NCBI RefSeq assembly: GCF_007859855.1
Contig: NZ_SJPK01000011.1
Span: forward strand, 62,001-126,000
Length of the DNA: 64,000 bases
Source: Allorhodopirellula solitaria
Lineage (GTDB): Bacteria; Planctomycetota; Planctomycetia; Pirellulales; Pirellulaceae
Direction of reading: 5' to 3'
Every line of letters starts with the position of its first letter. Position 1 is the stretch's first letter. A model generated the notes under the pieces. It was not told where the DNA came from, ran no database searches, and saw nothing but the letters and a program-made list of their open reading frames with translations. The position numbers and the translations under genes are program-made. Positions 55,609-63,920 of this stretch are shown in pieces.

Positions 55609-57645
55609 TCAAGCCAGTTTCGTACCCATTTCGACGTCAGATTCCGTTTTTGGCCGAGAATTACCCGTCAACAACGACACAATCACTAGCGTCAGCAGGG
55701 CTAAAGGAATGGTGACAATTCCTGGCTGGCTAAACGGAATCGGGCTGCTAGCCGGATCCAGCCCGTAGACCTTGCTATACGTGTCTGCCGACAGCAGGAT
55801 CCAACCGAGTGAACTGAACATCCCGACGACAACACTGGCGATGATCCCAGCAGCGGTCGTCCGCGGCCAGAACAGCAGCATCACGAGGGCCGGCAAGTTC
55901 GCACTGGCCGCAATACTAAAAGCCCAGCCAACTAGGTAACTCACGTTCAGGTTCTGGAACAGAATCCCCAGCGCGATCGAGATGGCACCGACGACCACGG
56001 CGGCTACCTTCGCCACCCGCACTTGATTGCCCTCAGAGAATTGAATCCCCATCACGCCACCAAGCAAATCGTGAGCGACCGCACCACTGCTGGCGAGGAT
56101 CAGCCCGCTGACCGTGCCCAGAACTGTCGTGAACGCAATCGCGGAAATGATCGCGAACAGGAGATCGCTGATCCCCCGCGCCAACAAGGGAGCCGCCATG
56201 TTGCTGTTGGTCACGTCGAGCGTGCCACTCACCATGGCCCCAAGTCCCAGGTAGAGCGTCAGCACATAGAAAAATCCGATACTCGCGATCCCGACGATCG
56301 TGCTCTTCCGGGCTGCCGCTGCGTCTTTAACGGTGTAGTACCGGATTAAAATATGTGGCAGCGATGCGGTGCCGCAGAACAACGCGAGCATCAACGAAAG
56401 GAAGTTGATGCGATCGGTCCAGCGGCCGCTGCGGATGCCCGCAAACGTCGGGTGCTCGCCCGGCCGCAATACCTTTGAACCGGAGGTCGGCTTTTGAAAG
56501 TAGACGGTGGTCGTTGCGGCGTCATTTTGGACGAGCTTTTCACTGCCCCATAGGGTCACCTCACTGCGGCGGAGGACATCGAAAAACTCAATCGGGCCGA
56601 GCGGGCCGGTGCTCGCGCTCTCCGATGTGGGCTCGCTCGTCGTCTCGTCGGCTGCATACTCGGCCGGCAATTCAGTTAAGTGGCCAACCGGGCGGAGTGA
56701 TCGCTCTCCCTCTCCCGCTCCGAAGGGCAAGCCACCGACGAATTTTTCTCCGCCCGCTGTCTCAGTGACCGCTTGTGCCTGACGCAAGCGAATGCCGTCG
56801 TCGCTTTGCTCGATCCGGAACACGTCGTATCCCGCGTCTTCACGCGAGGCAAAGCGAATGTATTGGCTGGCCTGGTCCCAGGGGGCAGATAGGCCCGCGT
56901 CGGACTGATCCACATACAGGCTCCGGCCCGCCGCAGCGGCGATTGCCTGTGGGCTCGGCGAACCGCCGTTACCCTCAGCAGTTGTCAGTTCAAGCGGTCC
57001 AATGGTCTCAAACGCAGTGCGATCGGTATGGAATCCTTGCTGCAGCACGAGCACGACGAGCACCGTGCTGAAGACAACCAGCAGCGAGCCTTTGAGGAAC
57101 TGCACCCAGGTCGTCGACACCATGCCAGCGGTCACCACGATCGTGATCACCACGCAGCCCACTAGAACCACGCCGACCCAGTGAGGGAATCCCAGCAAGG
57201 GCTGAATCAACACGCCCGCGCCGACCATCTGCGGAATCAAGTAGAACACACTCACGACCAGCGTGCTGATACCAGCGGCAGCCTTGATTCCAGGGGAGTC
57301 GAACTTCGCATCGAGCGCGTCGGCGAACGTGAACTTGCCCAACCGCTTCATCGGCTCGGCAATCACAAACAACGCCACAATCCAACCGGCGAGATAACCG
57401 ATCGAGTAGAGGAATCCGTCGTAGCCGTACGCCGCAATCATCCCGCAGATGCCGAGGAAGGATGCTGCCGAAAGGTAATCGCCTGCGAAAGCCACCCCAT
57501 TGATAAACCACGGGATCTGCCCGTGTGCGGCAAAGTAACCCGCCGATGATTTCGCTTTGCTGCCCAGGTAAAAGCTGAGGCCGACCGTGAAGCCAACGAA
57601 CAGGAAGAATACGATGACCGCTGTTGAGGAAGGATCGTAGATCAT
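55609..57645 (-). CDS. Sodium:solute symporter (acetate-type) with large extracytoplasmic insert
   Basis: 678 aa against ~550 for E. coli ActP. N-terminal spans start YDPSSTAVIVFFLFVGFTVGLSFYLG; typical SSS pieces include GQIPWFINGVAFAGDYLSAASFLG, a substrate-path region, and later LFCGTASLPHILIRYYTVKD. Unlike ActP, residues ~210-405 form an Asp/Glu/Ser-rich soluble insertion (LELTTAEGNGGSP, RFASREDAGYDVFRIEQSD, AADETTSEPTSE) between two spans. Imports small carboxylates such as acetate. Coupled by ATGA overlap to a DUF485 protein upstream, the usual actP partner arrangement. Confidence 0.92.
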   Translation of the reverse strand: MIYDPSSTAVIVFFLFVGFTVGLSFYLGSKAKSSAGYFAAHGQIPWFINGVAFAGDYLSAASFLGICGMIAAYGYDGFLYSIGYLAGWIVALFVIAEPMKRLGKFTFADALDAKFDSPGIKAAAGISTLVVSVFYLIPQMVGAGVLIQPLLGFPHWVGVVLVGCVVITIVVTAGMVSTTWVQFLKGSLLVVFSTVLVVLVLQQGFHTDRTAFETIGPLELTTAEGNGGSPSPQAIAAAAGRSLYVDQSDAGLSAPWDQASQYIRFASREDAGYDVFRIEQSDDGIRLRQAQAVTETAGGEKFVGGLPFGAGEGERSLRPVGHLTELPAEYAADETTSEPTSESASTGPLGPIEFFDVLRRSEVTLWGSEKLVQNDAATTTVYFQKPTSGSKVLRPGEHPTFAGIRSGRWTDRINFLSLMLALFCGTASLPHILIRYYTVKDAAAARKSTIVGIASIGFFYVLTLYLGLGAMVSGTLDVTNSNMAAPLLARGISDLLFAIISAIAFTTVLGTVSGLILASSGAVAHDLLGGVMGIQFSEGNQVRVAKVAAVVVGAISIALGILFQNLNVSYLVGWAFSIAASANLPALVMLLFWPRTTAAGIIASVVVGMFSSLGWILLSADTYSKVYGLDPASSPIPFSQPGIVTIPLALLTLVIVSLLTGNSRPKTESDVEMGTKLA

Positions 57646-57923
57646 GCCGACTCTCCTTTGTCGTCCGCCGCGGGATGTGATCCGGTGTCGCCACGAAGTG
57701 CGAAGCCATAAATGAATGCCATCACAATCGCAGCGATGATCAAGCCAAACCCATAGACAATCGCGAGATTCAAGCCCGCCACCACGACCATATCCATCGT
57801 CTCAGTCGCAAAGGCATTGAGCAGAACAAAGCCCAGGTACAACAGGGTGTAAATGACAAACAGTGTCAGCCCTAGCGGTGAAACCGATGAGGGGGCGGCA
57901 GGCGCGTTAACGGGTTCAGTCAC
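57642..57923 (-). CDS. DUF485 small membrane protein (YjcH-like)
   Basis: 93 aa from GTG 57923. Two spans (LTLFVIYTLLYLGFVLLNAFA and VVVAGLNLAIVYGFGLIIAAIVMAFIYG in pieces) and a charged tail, the DUF485 layout. In many bacteria this protein precedes the acetate permease gene and is thought to be an accessory subunit. The frame runs to 58478 without protein character. Overlaps the symporter start. Confidence 0.87.
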   Translation of the reverse strand: MTEPVNAPAAPSSVSPLGLTLFVIYTLLYLGFVLLNAFATETMDMVVVAGLNLAIVYGFGLIIAAIVMAFIYGFALRGDTGSHPAADDKGESA

Positions 57924-58245
57924 GTCGGAAGATTCCCAGAAGAAGCAGGCGATATTAGAACGTCGGATATTGGAGGTACGAAGCATACACGATCGCATGA
58001 CCAGTGTGTTTGCGACTCGCTTCGAGGCCAACGCTGGGCTGTTATCGAACTGAGGTTGCGCTGGTTTGAGATATTCTCTTGCATTGTCGGCCCTCCCCGG
58101 CAGACCCGCGAAAGGCTCGTCTTCGGACCTTCCCAGCTTCGCCGGGCGGGTGAAGAGGCACCGTAGGTGGCGCTGCGCTGTGTTCTGCAACCCCTTCAAG
58201 GAATGGCCGGCACGCGACGCACTGATGCCCGCGTGAACAAGCCGA
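57924..58245. other. Intergenic, contains a dispersed repeat
   Basis: About 320 bp between the DUF485 gene and kdsB with no gene seen; it holds the minus-strand repeat copy at 58153-58180. Confidence 0.55.
58153..58180 (-). repeat. Dispersed 28-bp repeat, copy 2
   Basis: The reverse complement begins CAGCGCAGCGCCACCTACGG and matches 36658-36685 at 26 of 28 bases. The preceding minus-strand GGGGTTGCAGAACA also resembles GGCGTTGAAGAGAAT at the other locus. The stem arm present at 36650 is not kept here. Confidence 0.6.
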
Positions 58246-58995
58246 TCAGCCATCCAGTCGCGACTGGAACGCGCGGAAGTCATCCAGCGTGTCGATTCCA
58301 CGCGGCGATGGTCCCACCGCGGCGACAACGATCGTCTTGCCCGCCTCGATGGCCCGCAGTTGCTCGAGCTTTTCGATGTTCTCGAGTCGCCCTGGTGGCT
58401 GGGTGGCGAACCACAGCAAGAAATCACGGCGATACGCATAGAGGCCGATGTGTTGCCAATAGGCTGGCGGCTGTCCACTCAATAACGCCTCACTGGCACC
58501 ATCGCGGGCATGCGGCACCGCGGCGCGACTGAAGTAAACCGCGCGGTCTTCACTGCCCATGACCACCTTCACGCAGGCTGGGTCTTCGAGTTTGTCGGTG
58601 GTGTCGATCGGGCAAGCTGCGGTGGCGATGTCGGCGTCAGGTCGTGATGCGAGCAACGATGCGACCGCATCGATCACCTGGGCGTCGAGTTCTGGCTCGT
58701 CGCCCTGCACGTTGACGAAGATATCGATGTCTTCATGCATGAGTGCGACCTCAGCGATCCGGTCCGTGCCGCTCTGGCAATCCACACTCGTCAAGCGTGC
58801 TTCGCCGCCAAATGAATTCACCTCCGCTACGAGCCGCGGATCGTCAGCGGCCACGATCACACGATCGGCAACTGTTGCCCGCCCTGCGGCTTCGTAGGTG
58901 TGCTGGAGGACGGATTTTCCGCCCGCTCGCAGCAATAGCTTTTCGCTGAGTCGACTCGACGCCAAACGCGCCGGAATCACGATCATGATCTTCAT
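58246..58995 (-). CDS. kdsB: 3-deoxy-manno-octulosonate cytidylyltransferase
   Basis: Activates Kdo with CTP for lipopolysaccharide core synthesis. 249 aa. Seen: IVIPARLASSRLSEKLLLRAGGK (residues ~4-27; family PARxxSxRLPxKxL), VNVQGDEPEL near 92, GSEDRAVYFSRAAVPHARD near 148, and HIGLYAYRRDFLL near 180. Supports an outer membrane with Kdo-containing lipid. No other LPS genes are adjacent. The start has no strong ribosome binding site. Confidence 0.96.
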   Translation of the reverse strand: MKIMIVIPARLASSRLSEKLLLRAGGKSVLQHTYEAAGRATVADRVIVAADDPRLVAEVNSFGGEARLTSVDCQSGTDRIAEVALMHEDIDIFVNVQGDEPELDAQVIDAVASLLASRPDADIATAACPIDTTDKLEDPACVKVVMGSEDRAVYFSRAAVPHARDGASEALLSGQPPAYWQHIGLYAYRRDFLLWFATQPPGRLENIEKLEQLRAIEAGKTIVVAAVGPSPRGIDTLDDFRAFQSRLDG

Positions 58996-59592
58996 GGAGG
59001 TCTGCTCGTTGAACTGAGAGGTATTGCGCTCGTCGGCAAAGTGACCCGTCTTCAGTGTGACCCGTCTTCAGTGCGACCCGGTCTTCGATATGACCAGGAC
59101 GCGACGAGTTTGCGGGGATCAGCACGTTTTACCTTAGCGAATGGCGGCGTCCCAGGCGATCGACAAGTTCCCGCTTCGAGGCCGGCCATGCCGTCTGCAA
59201 CGCAGTGCCATCTGCTTGGGCACTCCGTGCATCGATTCTAGGCATCTCCCTGGATCGCTCCACTGGGCAGCGTTCCGTTGGGTTTTGTGGAAAGTTGTAA
59301 GGTGTTTTGTGTTAATGGCTTGCGGTTTGTTTTTGAGGTGCGGTCGCCGGTTTGGCGCGGGGTGTGCTTTAACAGTGCGGCGAAAGCAACTTGCTTACGC
59401 ATTGATCACCTGAGACTCACGAGCATTTTTAATTGGCCCGGGCAGGAGTATGACGGTCGGCTCGATCGCGTGGGCGTCGTGTTGCTGACATATACCCAGT
59501 GGGCGTGAGTGTTTCCAAGGTCGTTGCGACAATTGCGAGGCCGCACTTCCCTGTTGGTTCACACAAAACTGTCTTTGAGAAGGTAAGACTTT
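58996..59592. other. Divergent intergenic region upstream of amtB
   Basis: About 600 bp. Seen: a 16-bp element GTGACCCGTCTTCAGT twice in tandem at 59041-59072 plus a third diverged copy to ~59090, a sigma-54-like site at 59353-59369, and GAGAAGG at 59577-59583 as ribosome binding site for amtB. Short frames here lack coding character. No glnK is present. Confidence 0.6.
59353..59369 (+). promoter_or_regulatory. Possible sigma-54 (-24/-12) promoter
   Basis: TGGCGCG, 4 nt, GTGCTT matches the TGGCACG-N4-TTGCWW pattern except two positions and keeps the GG-N10-GC spacing. It lies ~224 bp upstream of amtB, a gene under nitrogen/NtrC control in many bacteria. Only a sequence match; the 5' leader would be about 210 nt. 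Confidence 0.35.
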
Positions 59593-61068
59593 ATGTTTAG
59601 AAGTTCGAATGGATTAAGAAGCCCGATTGGGCAAACTCCAGGATTTCGTTGGACGCATTTTCGCTCTTCCTGGCTGATGATGATCCTCGTTGTGGGGATG
59701 CTCGGAATGAGCACGGCACTCGTCTCGGTGGCCTCGGCGCAGGATGAAGTCGTTACTGTCACGGAGGTCGCAGAGGCCGCCGATGCGAGTGAGACCGAGG
59801 ATCTCGGCGTGGGCTACGCCCTCGACAATGCCGTGTTGTTTTTATGTGCCGTTCTTGTGTTGTTCATGCAGGCTGGCTTCGCGATGGTGGAAGTCGGGAT
59901 GAACTCGGCAAAGAACACCGTCAATATTCTCGCTAAGAACATCATGGATTTGTCCGTCGGGACCCTGTTGTTCTTCGTCGTCGGATTTGGCTTGATGTAT
60001 CCCACTCTCTACATGAGCGAAGCCGATGCGGAAACGGTCAGCGGCTATTTTGCCTTTGGCGGATCGGGGATCTACACGACCGACGACCCCGGTCGGACCT
60101 TCTCGCCTCAGGTGGACTGGTTCTTCCAGGCCGTCTTTGCAGCGACGGCAGCCACGATCGTCTCCGGTGCAGTGGCCGGTCGCATGAAGTTCACGGCCTA
60201 TCTCGTCTACAGTGCCATCCTGACCGGATTGATCTATCCTATCAGCGGATATTGGAAATGGGGCGGTGGCTGGATCGATGCCATGGGGTTCCAAGATTTT
60301 GCCGGTTCGGCAGTGGTTCACGCCGTGGGCGGTTTCGCTGGCCTCGCGGGTGCTCTGTTCCTCGGCCCCCGGTTGGGACGCTATACACCCGATGGCCGTT
60401 CGGTACCGCTGCCTGGTCACAACGTTGCCTTCTCGGCTCTGGGTGTGTTCATCCTGTGGGTGGGTTGGTACGGGTTCAACCCCGGCAGCCAGTTGGCTTT
60501 CCAGGGGACTGGAGACATTGATGCGGTCACCTTGATCGCGGTGAACACAACTCTCGCCGCGTCCGCCGGTGCGTTCATTGCTACCTTCATTGGCTGGGGA
60601 TTGTTCGGCAAGCCGGACTTGACCATGAGCCTCAACGGTGCTCTCGGCGGATTGGTTGGGATCACTGCCTGCTGCGATGCCTTTAGCAACTCCATGTCCA
60701 TCGTGATCGGTGGCGTAGCCGGTGTGCTCGTCGTCCTGGCAATCGTGGCTTTGGACAAACTCAAAATTGACGATCCCGTGGGTGCCTTTCCTGTGCACGG
60801 TGTGTGCGGGGTGTGGGGATGCATGGCGATGGGGATTTTTCCCAACACTCACTTCGAGGGTGTGTTCGAAGGATTCGTGACCCAGGCAATCGGTACGGTC
60901 GCCATCTGCGGATGGGCGTTTGTCACCATGTCGGTTGTCTTTGGAGTGCTCAAGGCAGTTGGCATGTTGCGAGTAACGCCTGCCGAAGAGCACGCTGGAC
61001 TGGATATCAGTGAGCACGGGATGCACGCCTATCCATCGGACGCCATCCATAGTGGTTCGGTTACTTGA
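59593..61068 (+). CDS. amtB: Ammonium transporter
   Basis: 491 aa, with a signal-like first part (WLMMILVVGMLGMSTALVSVASAQ), then about eleven spans. Conserved features: VSGAVAGRMKF near residue 195, the pore histidine in GSAVVHAVGGFAGL near 240, and the second in DDPVGAFPVHGVCGVWG near 397; GWYGFNPGSQ is also present. Conducts ammonium across the inner membrane. Ribosome binding GAGAAGG. Usually linked to the PII gene glnK, which is absent here. Followed by a strong hairpin and a terminator. Confidence 0.96.
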   Translation: MFRSSNGLRSPIGQTPGFRWTHFRSSWLMMILVVGMLGMSTALVSVASAQDEVVTVTEVAEAADASETEDLGVGYALDNAVLFLCAVLVLFMQAGFAMVEVGMNSAKNTVNILAKNIMDLSVGTLLFFVVGFGLMYPTLYMSEADAETVSGYFAFGGSGIYTTDDPGRTFSPQVDWFFQAVFAATAATIVSGAVAGRMKFTAYLVYSAILTGLIYPISGYWKWGGGWIDAMGFQDFAGSAVVHAVGGFAGLAGALFLGPRLGRYTPDGRSVPLPGHNVAFSALGVFILWVGWYGFNPGSQLAFQGTGDIDAVTLIAVNTTLAASAGAFIATFIGWGLFGKPDLTMSLNGALGGLVGITACCDAFSNSMSIVIGGVAGVLVVLAIVALDKLKIDDPVGAFPVHGVCGVWGCMAMGIFPNTHFEGVFEGFVTQAIGTVAICGWAFVTMSVVFGVLKAVGMLRVTPAEEHAGLDISEHGMHAYPSDAIHSGSVT

Positions 61069-61073
61069 TCTAC

Positions 61074-61133
61074 CCACCGCGGCTTCGTCGCCGGATCGCT
61101 TTGGCGATTCGGCGGCGTAGCAGCCCGCGGTGG
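61074..61133 (+). terminator. Long GC-rich hairpin just after amtB
   Basis: Outer 9-bp perfect stem CCACCGCGG/CCGCGGTGG with inner complementary segments (CGCCG/CGGCG), starting 6 nt after the stop. No T-run; it may be a transcript-stabilising or Rho-blocking structure. Confidence 0.55.
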
Positions 61134-61230
61134 AAGACACGGCGTCTCGGTGAGACGTTTCATCGGGTCTCGGAGAGACTCGATTATTGACACGAAGGTC
61201 TTCTCGGCTCTTGCCTGGGCCGGAAGAATG

Positions 61231-61286
61231 CCCCCAATGGCCCGTAGTGAATGTCCGCCTCATTCACTGCGGGTCGGGGGTTTTTT
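61231..61286 (+). terminator. Rho-independent terminator downstream of amtB
   Basis: Stem CCCGTAGTGAATG/CATTCACTGCGGG (61241-61253 with 61261-61273; one G-T pair), flanked by pairing C5/G5 runs, 7-nt loop, then six T at 61281-61286. About 160 bp after the amtB stop. Confidence 0.8.
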
Positions 61287-61520
61287 CATGCGCAACGCCG
61301 TCTGGTTTTCCAGCGATGTTTGCGAATCTTAAACCATGGTCATTGTCTGCAGGGCTTGGCTCAGAGCAGGGCGCGTCGGGAAAAATAGATGGGGCACCCG
61401 CCGGCCACGCCCCCTATCGATGCTTCGATTTTCATTCGAGAACACGATGGCTGGTGCAGCGGTTTTGCTGGGGCGCTGATCTGTGGAGTGTGGCTAATGC
61501 GCCGACGCACTGTCTTGACA

Positions 61521-61779
61521 GCTCAGACGGTCGGAGCCGTCTGGCTACATAGTCGACCGACGACTCCGCCCGCTGCGAGTGTAGGGGCGTTGGTTAAGCT
61601 CAGACGGACGGAGCCGTCTGGCTACATAGTCGACCGACGGCTCCGCCCGCTGCGAGTTTGGAGGCGTTGGTTGAGCTCAGGCGGTCGGAGCCGTCTGGCT
61701 ACATAGTCGACCGACGGCTCCGCCCGTCGCGAGTGTGGAGGCGTTGGTTCAGCTCAGACGGTCGGAGCCGTCTGGCTGC
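61521..61779 (+). repeat. 77-bp tandem hairpin array
   Basis: Units start at 61521, 61598, 61675 and 61752 with exact 77-base spacing; the fourth is partial. Each carries a 7-bp stem CAGACGG/CCGTCTG around NCGGAG followed by GGCTACATAGTCGACCGACG and a second GACTCCGCCCG-type palindrome. The array lies between the amtB terminator and the malic enzyme stop. Related elements occur at 27543-27562 and 30533-30633. Confidence 0.85.
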
Positions 61780-61795
61780 TTTGCTCTCAAATTGG

Positions 61796-63223
61796 CTATT
61801 CGAGGCTGTAGGCCGCTTTTGCTTTCCGGCGTGCGACACCGGATTCGATCGCGGCAGCTGAGACGGCTGACGCGACTACCTTGGCGACTCGACGGTCGAA
61901 CACACTCGGGATGATGTAATCATCGAGCAAGTCCGAAGGTGGGATCACTGCAGCGATTGCCTCGGCCGCGGCAATCTTCATTTCCGTATTGATCGTGGTA
62001 GCCCGAACGTCCAGGACGCCGCGGAAAAGGCCTGGGAAACACAACACGTTGTTGATTTGGTTGGGGAAGTCACTGCGGCCGGTCGCAATGATCCGAGCGT
62101 AAGGTTCCGCGAGGCTGGGATCAATCTCCGGATCGGGGTTCGCTAATGCGAAAACAATCGGATCTGTGCTCATGTTCTGAACATCTTCCACGGCCAGCGT
62201 ATTGGCTCCGGAGACGCCAATGAACACATCTGCTCCTTGGATCGCCCGGCTCAGTGGTCCAGCGACGGCTTCGGGGTTCGTGTTCTCAGCCAACCATTGC
62301 TTAGTCGGGTCCGCCTCGGGTTCTCTCCGGTGCAACGCACCATTGCGATCGCAGACGATGATGTTTTCAACTCCAGAGGTAATCAGCAGTTGGCAAATCG
62401 CCGTGCCAGCCGCGCCGGCGCCGTTGATCACAACGCGCACATCGGACATGTTCTTGTTGACCCGTCGCAGGGAATTCTTCAGGCCCGCGAGGACAACGAT
62501 TGCTGTACCGTGCTGGTCATCGTGAAAGACCGGGATCTCCAACTCGGCATCGAGGCGTTTTTCGATCTCGATACAGCGTGGTGCGGAGATGTCCTCCAGA
62601 TTGACACCGCCGAAGGTGGGCGCGAGATTCCGCACGATCGCGACGATTTCGTCTGTGTCCTGCGTATCCAAACAGATCGGAAAGGCATCGACATCGGCAA
62701 ACTCTTTGAACAGCATGGCTTTGCCCTCCATCACCGGCATTGCGGCGCGCGGGCCAATGTTGCCCAACCCCAGCACAGCGGACCCATCGCTCACGACGGC
62801 CACGGTGTTTTGCCGAATCGTCAGCGCAAAGGATGCCTCCGGGTCTGCTTCAATGGACTTGCAGACGCGGGCGACGCCGGGCGTGTACGCCATCGAAAGG
62901 TCGTCGCGTGTCTTGATCGGCGTCTTCGAAATGACTTCGATTTTGCCGCCCAAGTGCATGAGGAAAACACGGTCGGAAACATGCACAACCTCCACATCGT
63001 CCAGCTTTCTCAATCGCTCAACAATCTGTTTGCCGTGGTCGACGTCTTTGGCGTTGACGGTGAAGTCACGCGAGATTCGATGGCCAGCGATGTTGACGAT
63101 GTCGACTGCGCCGATCGCCCCGTCGGCTTCACCGATCGCCGTCGTAATGTGCCCCATGGCGCCCGGCGCATCGGCGTAGCGTAAGCGGATGGTGATGGCG
63201 TAAGTGGGACTGTGCTGAACCAT
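61796..63223 (-). CDS. ACT-domain fused NAD(P)-dependent malic enzyme
   Basis: 475 aa from ATG 63223 (MVQHSPTYAIT); ATG 63271 gives 16 extra residues. N-terminal ACT-like domain ~8-85 (YAITIRLRYADAPGAMGHI), then malic N-domain (DLSMAYTPGVARVCKSI with the catalytic Tyr, and LGLGNIGPRAAMPVMEGKA), metal-binding FHDDQHGTAIV near 255, nucleotide-binding GAGAAGTAICQLL near 290, and FPNQINNVLCFPGLFRG. Decarboxylates malate to pyruvate. The ACT domain suggests allosteric control by an amino acid or other small ligand. Convergent with the repeat array; no operon partner. Confidence 0.93.
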   Translation of the reverse strand: MVQHSPTYAITIRLRYADAPGAMGHITTAIGEADGAIGAVDIVNIAGHRISRDFTVNAKDVDHGKQIVERLRKLDDVEVVHVSDRVFLMHLGGKIEVISKTPIKTRDDLSMAYTPGVARVCKSIEADPEASFALTIRQNTVAVVSDGSAVLGLGNIGPRAAMPVMEGKAMLFKEFADVDAFPICLDTQDTDEIVAIVRNLAPTFGGVNLEDISAPRCIEIEKRLDAELEIPVFHDDQHGTAIVVLAGLKNSLRRVNKNMSDVRVVINGAGAAGTAICQLLITSGVENIIVCDRNGALHRREPEADPTKQWLAENTNPEAVAGPLSRAIQGADVFIGVSGANTLAVEDVQNMSTDPIVFALANPDPEIDPSLAEPYARIIATGRSDFPNQINNVLCFPGLFRGVLDVRATTINTEMKIAAAEAIAAVIPPSDLLDDYIIPSVFDRRVAKVVASAVSAAAIESGVARRKAKAAYSLE

Positions 63224-63343
63224 GGGATACTGCTGAAAGACGGGAGTTCGAAGTGTGCCGTTTTTTACCATGAATGGAATGGCGAAAACATCCGGGCGCT
63301 GGGCACCGTGGCGGCCAGCAGTTTGGGTCGCCGTGCCCCGTCT

Positions 63344-63748
63344 TTAAGCGATATCGCTCAGCGCCGACGCCTGGCCAGCCTTGATGTCGCCGATGAGTTC
63401 GCGGATCTGGGCAAAGAGTTTATCAAAATCGATCGGTTTGGGATGGAACGTATCACAGCCCGCCGCCTCGGCCCGAGCCTGGTCATCGGGCAGCGCGTAC
63501 GCCGTCAACGCGATCACTGGCGTATGTTTGTCTCCGTCGGCGGCGCGAATCTGCATGGTCGCTTCCAAGCCGTCGAGATCCGGCAGGTTGATATCCATCA
63601 GGATCAAGGCAACGTCCAGCTTTTCCGCCAGTTCGACGGCTTCGACTCCATCACCGGCAGTGGCGACCGAGAAACCGTGCGATTTCATCTTACGCGTCAA
63701 GAGGTCGCGAATATCATCGTTGTCATCAACAATTAGGATCGTTGTCAT
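63344..63748 (-). CDS. CheY-like single-domain response regulator
   Basis: 134 aa. Receiver landmarks: LIVDDNDDIRDLL (acidic pair), phospho-Asp in VALILMDINLPDLDG near residue 51, Thr in VIALTAYAL near 82 and Lys in FHPKPIDFD near 104. The C-terminal ~15 residues extend beyond the fold. No output domain; such proteins relay phosphate or bind effectors, as with CheY or DivK types. Its kinase is unknown; the CHASE3 hybrid kinase at 22-24 kb is a possible but unproven partner. A 49-aa membrane gene lies 22 bp upstream on the same strand. Confidence 0.93.
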   Translation of the reverse strand: MTTILIVDDNDDIRDLLTRKMKSHGFSVATAGDGVEAVELAEKLDVALILMDINLPDLDGLEATMQIRAADGDKHTPVIALTAYALPDDQARAEAAGCDTFHPKPIDFDKLFAQIRELIGDIKAGQASALSDIA

Positions 63749-63770
63749 GTCCTCGTCCTGCCGTGCATCC

Positions 63771-63920
63771 TCAAGTAACGTTGCGGCCCGTCAGCAAGCG
63801 ATAGATCAGCAGGGCCACTGCGATGATCAAGAACAGATGAATGAGCCCTCCGGCGGTAACTTTCGCTACGAACGCGATGACCCAGATCACCAACAAAATT
63901 CCGATTAAACTCCACCACAT
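63771..63920 (-). CDS. 49-aa DUF5670/lmo0937-like membrane protein
   Basis: Starts MWWSLIGILLVIWVIAFV and continues with TAGGLIHLFLIIAVALLIYRLLTGR: two short spans around a Gly-Gly-hydrophobic pattern typical of lmo0937-type small membrane proteins. GGAG lies about 6 nt before the ATG. Shorter than usual annotation cut-offs. It precedes the CheY-like gene by 22 bp and may share its transcript; the function is not known, though relatives have been linked to stress conditions. Confidence 0.75.
   Translation of the reverse strand: MWWSLIGILLVIWVIAFVAKVTAGGLIHLFLIIAVALLIYRLLTGRNVT

Noticed and set aside
59842-61263. Minus-strand frame of 473 codons opposite amtB
   Set aside because: Antisense shadow with His/Arg/Asp-rich composition; amtB is unambiguous.
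61521-61779. CRISPR array
   Set aside because: Units are contiguous 77-bp tandem copies without unique spacers, and no cas genes are present.
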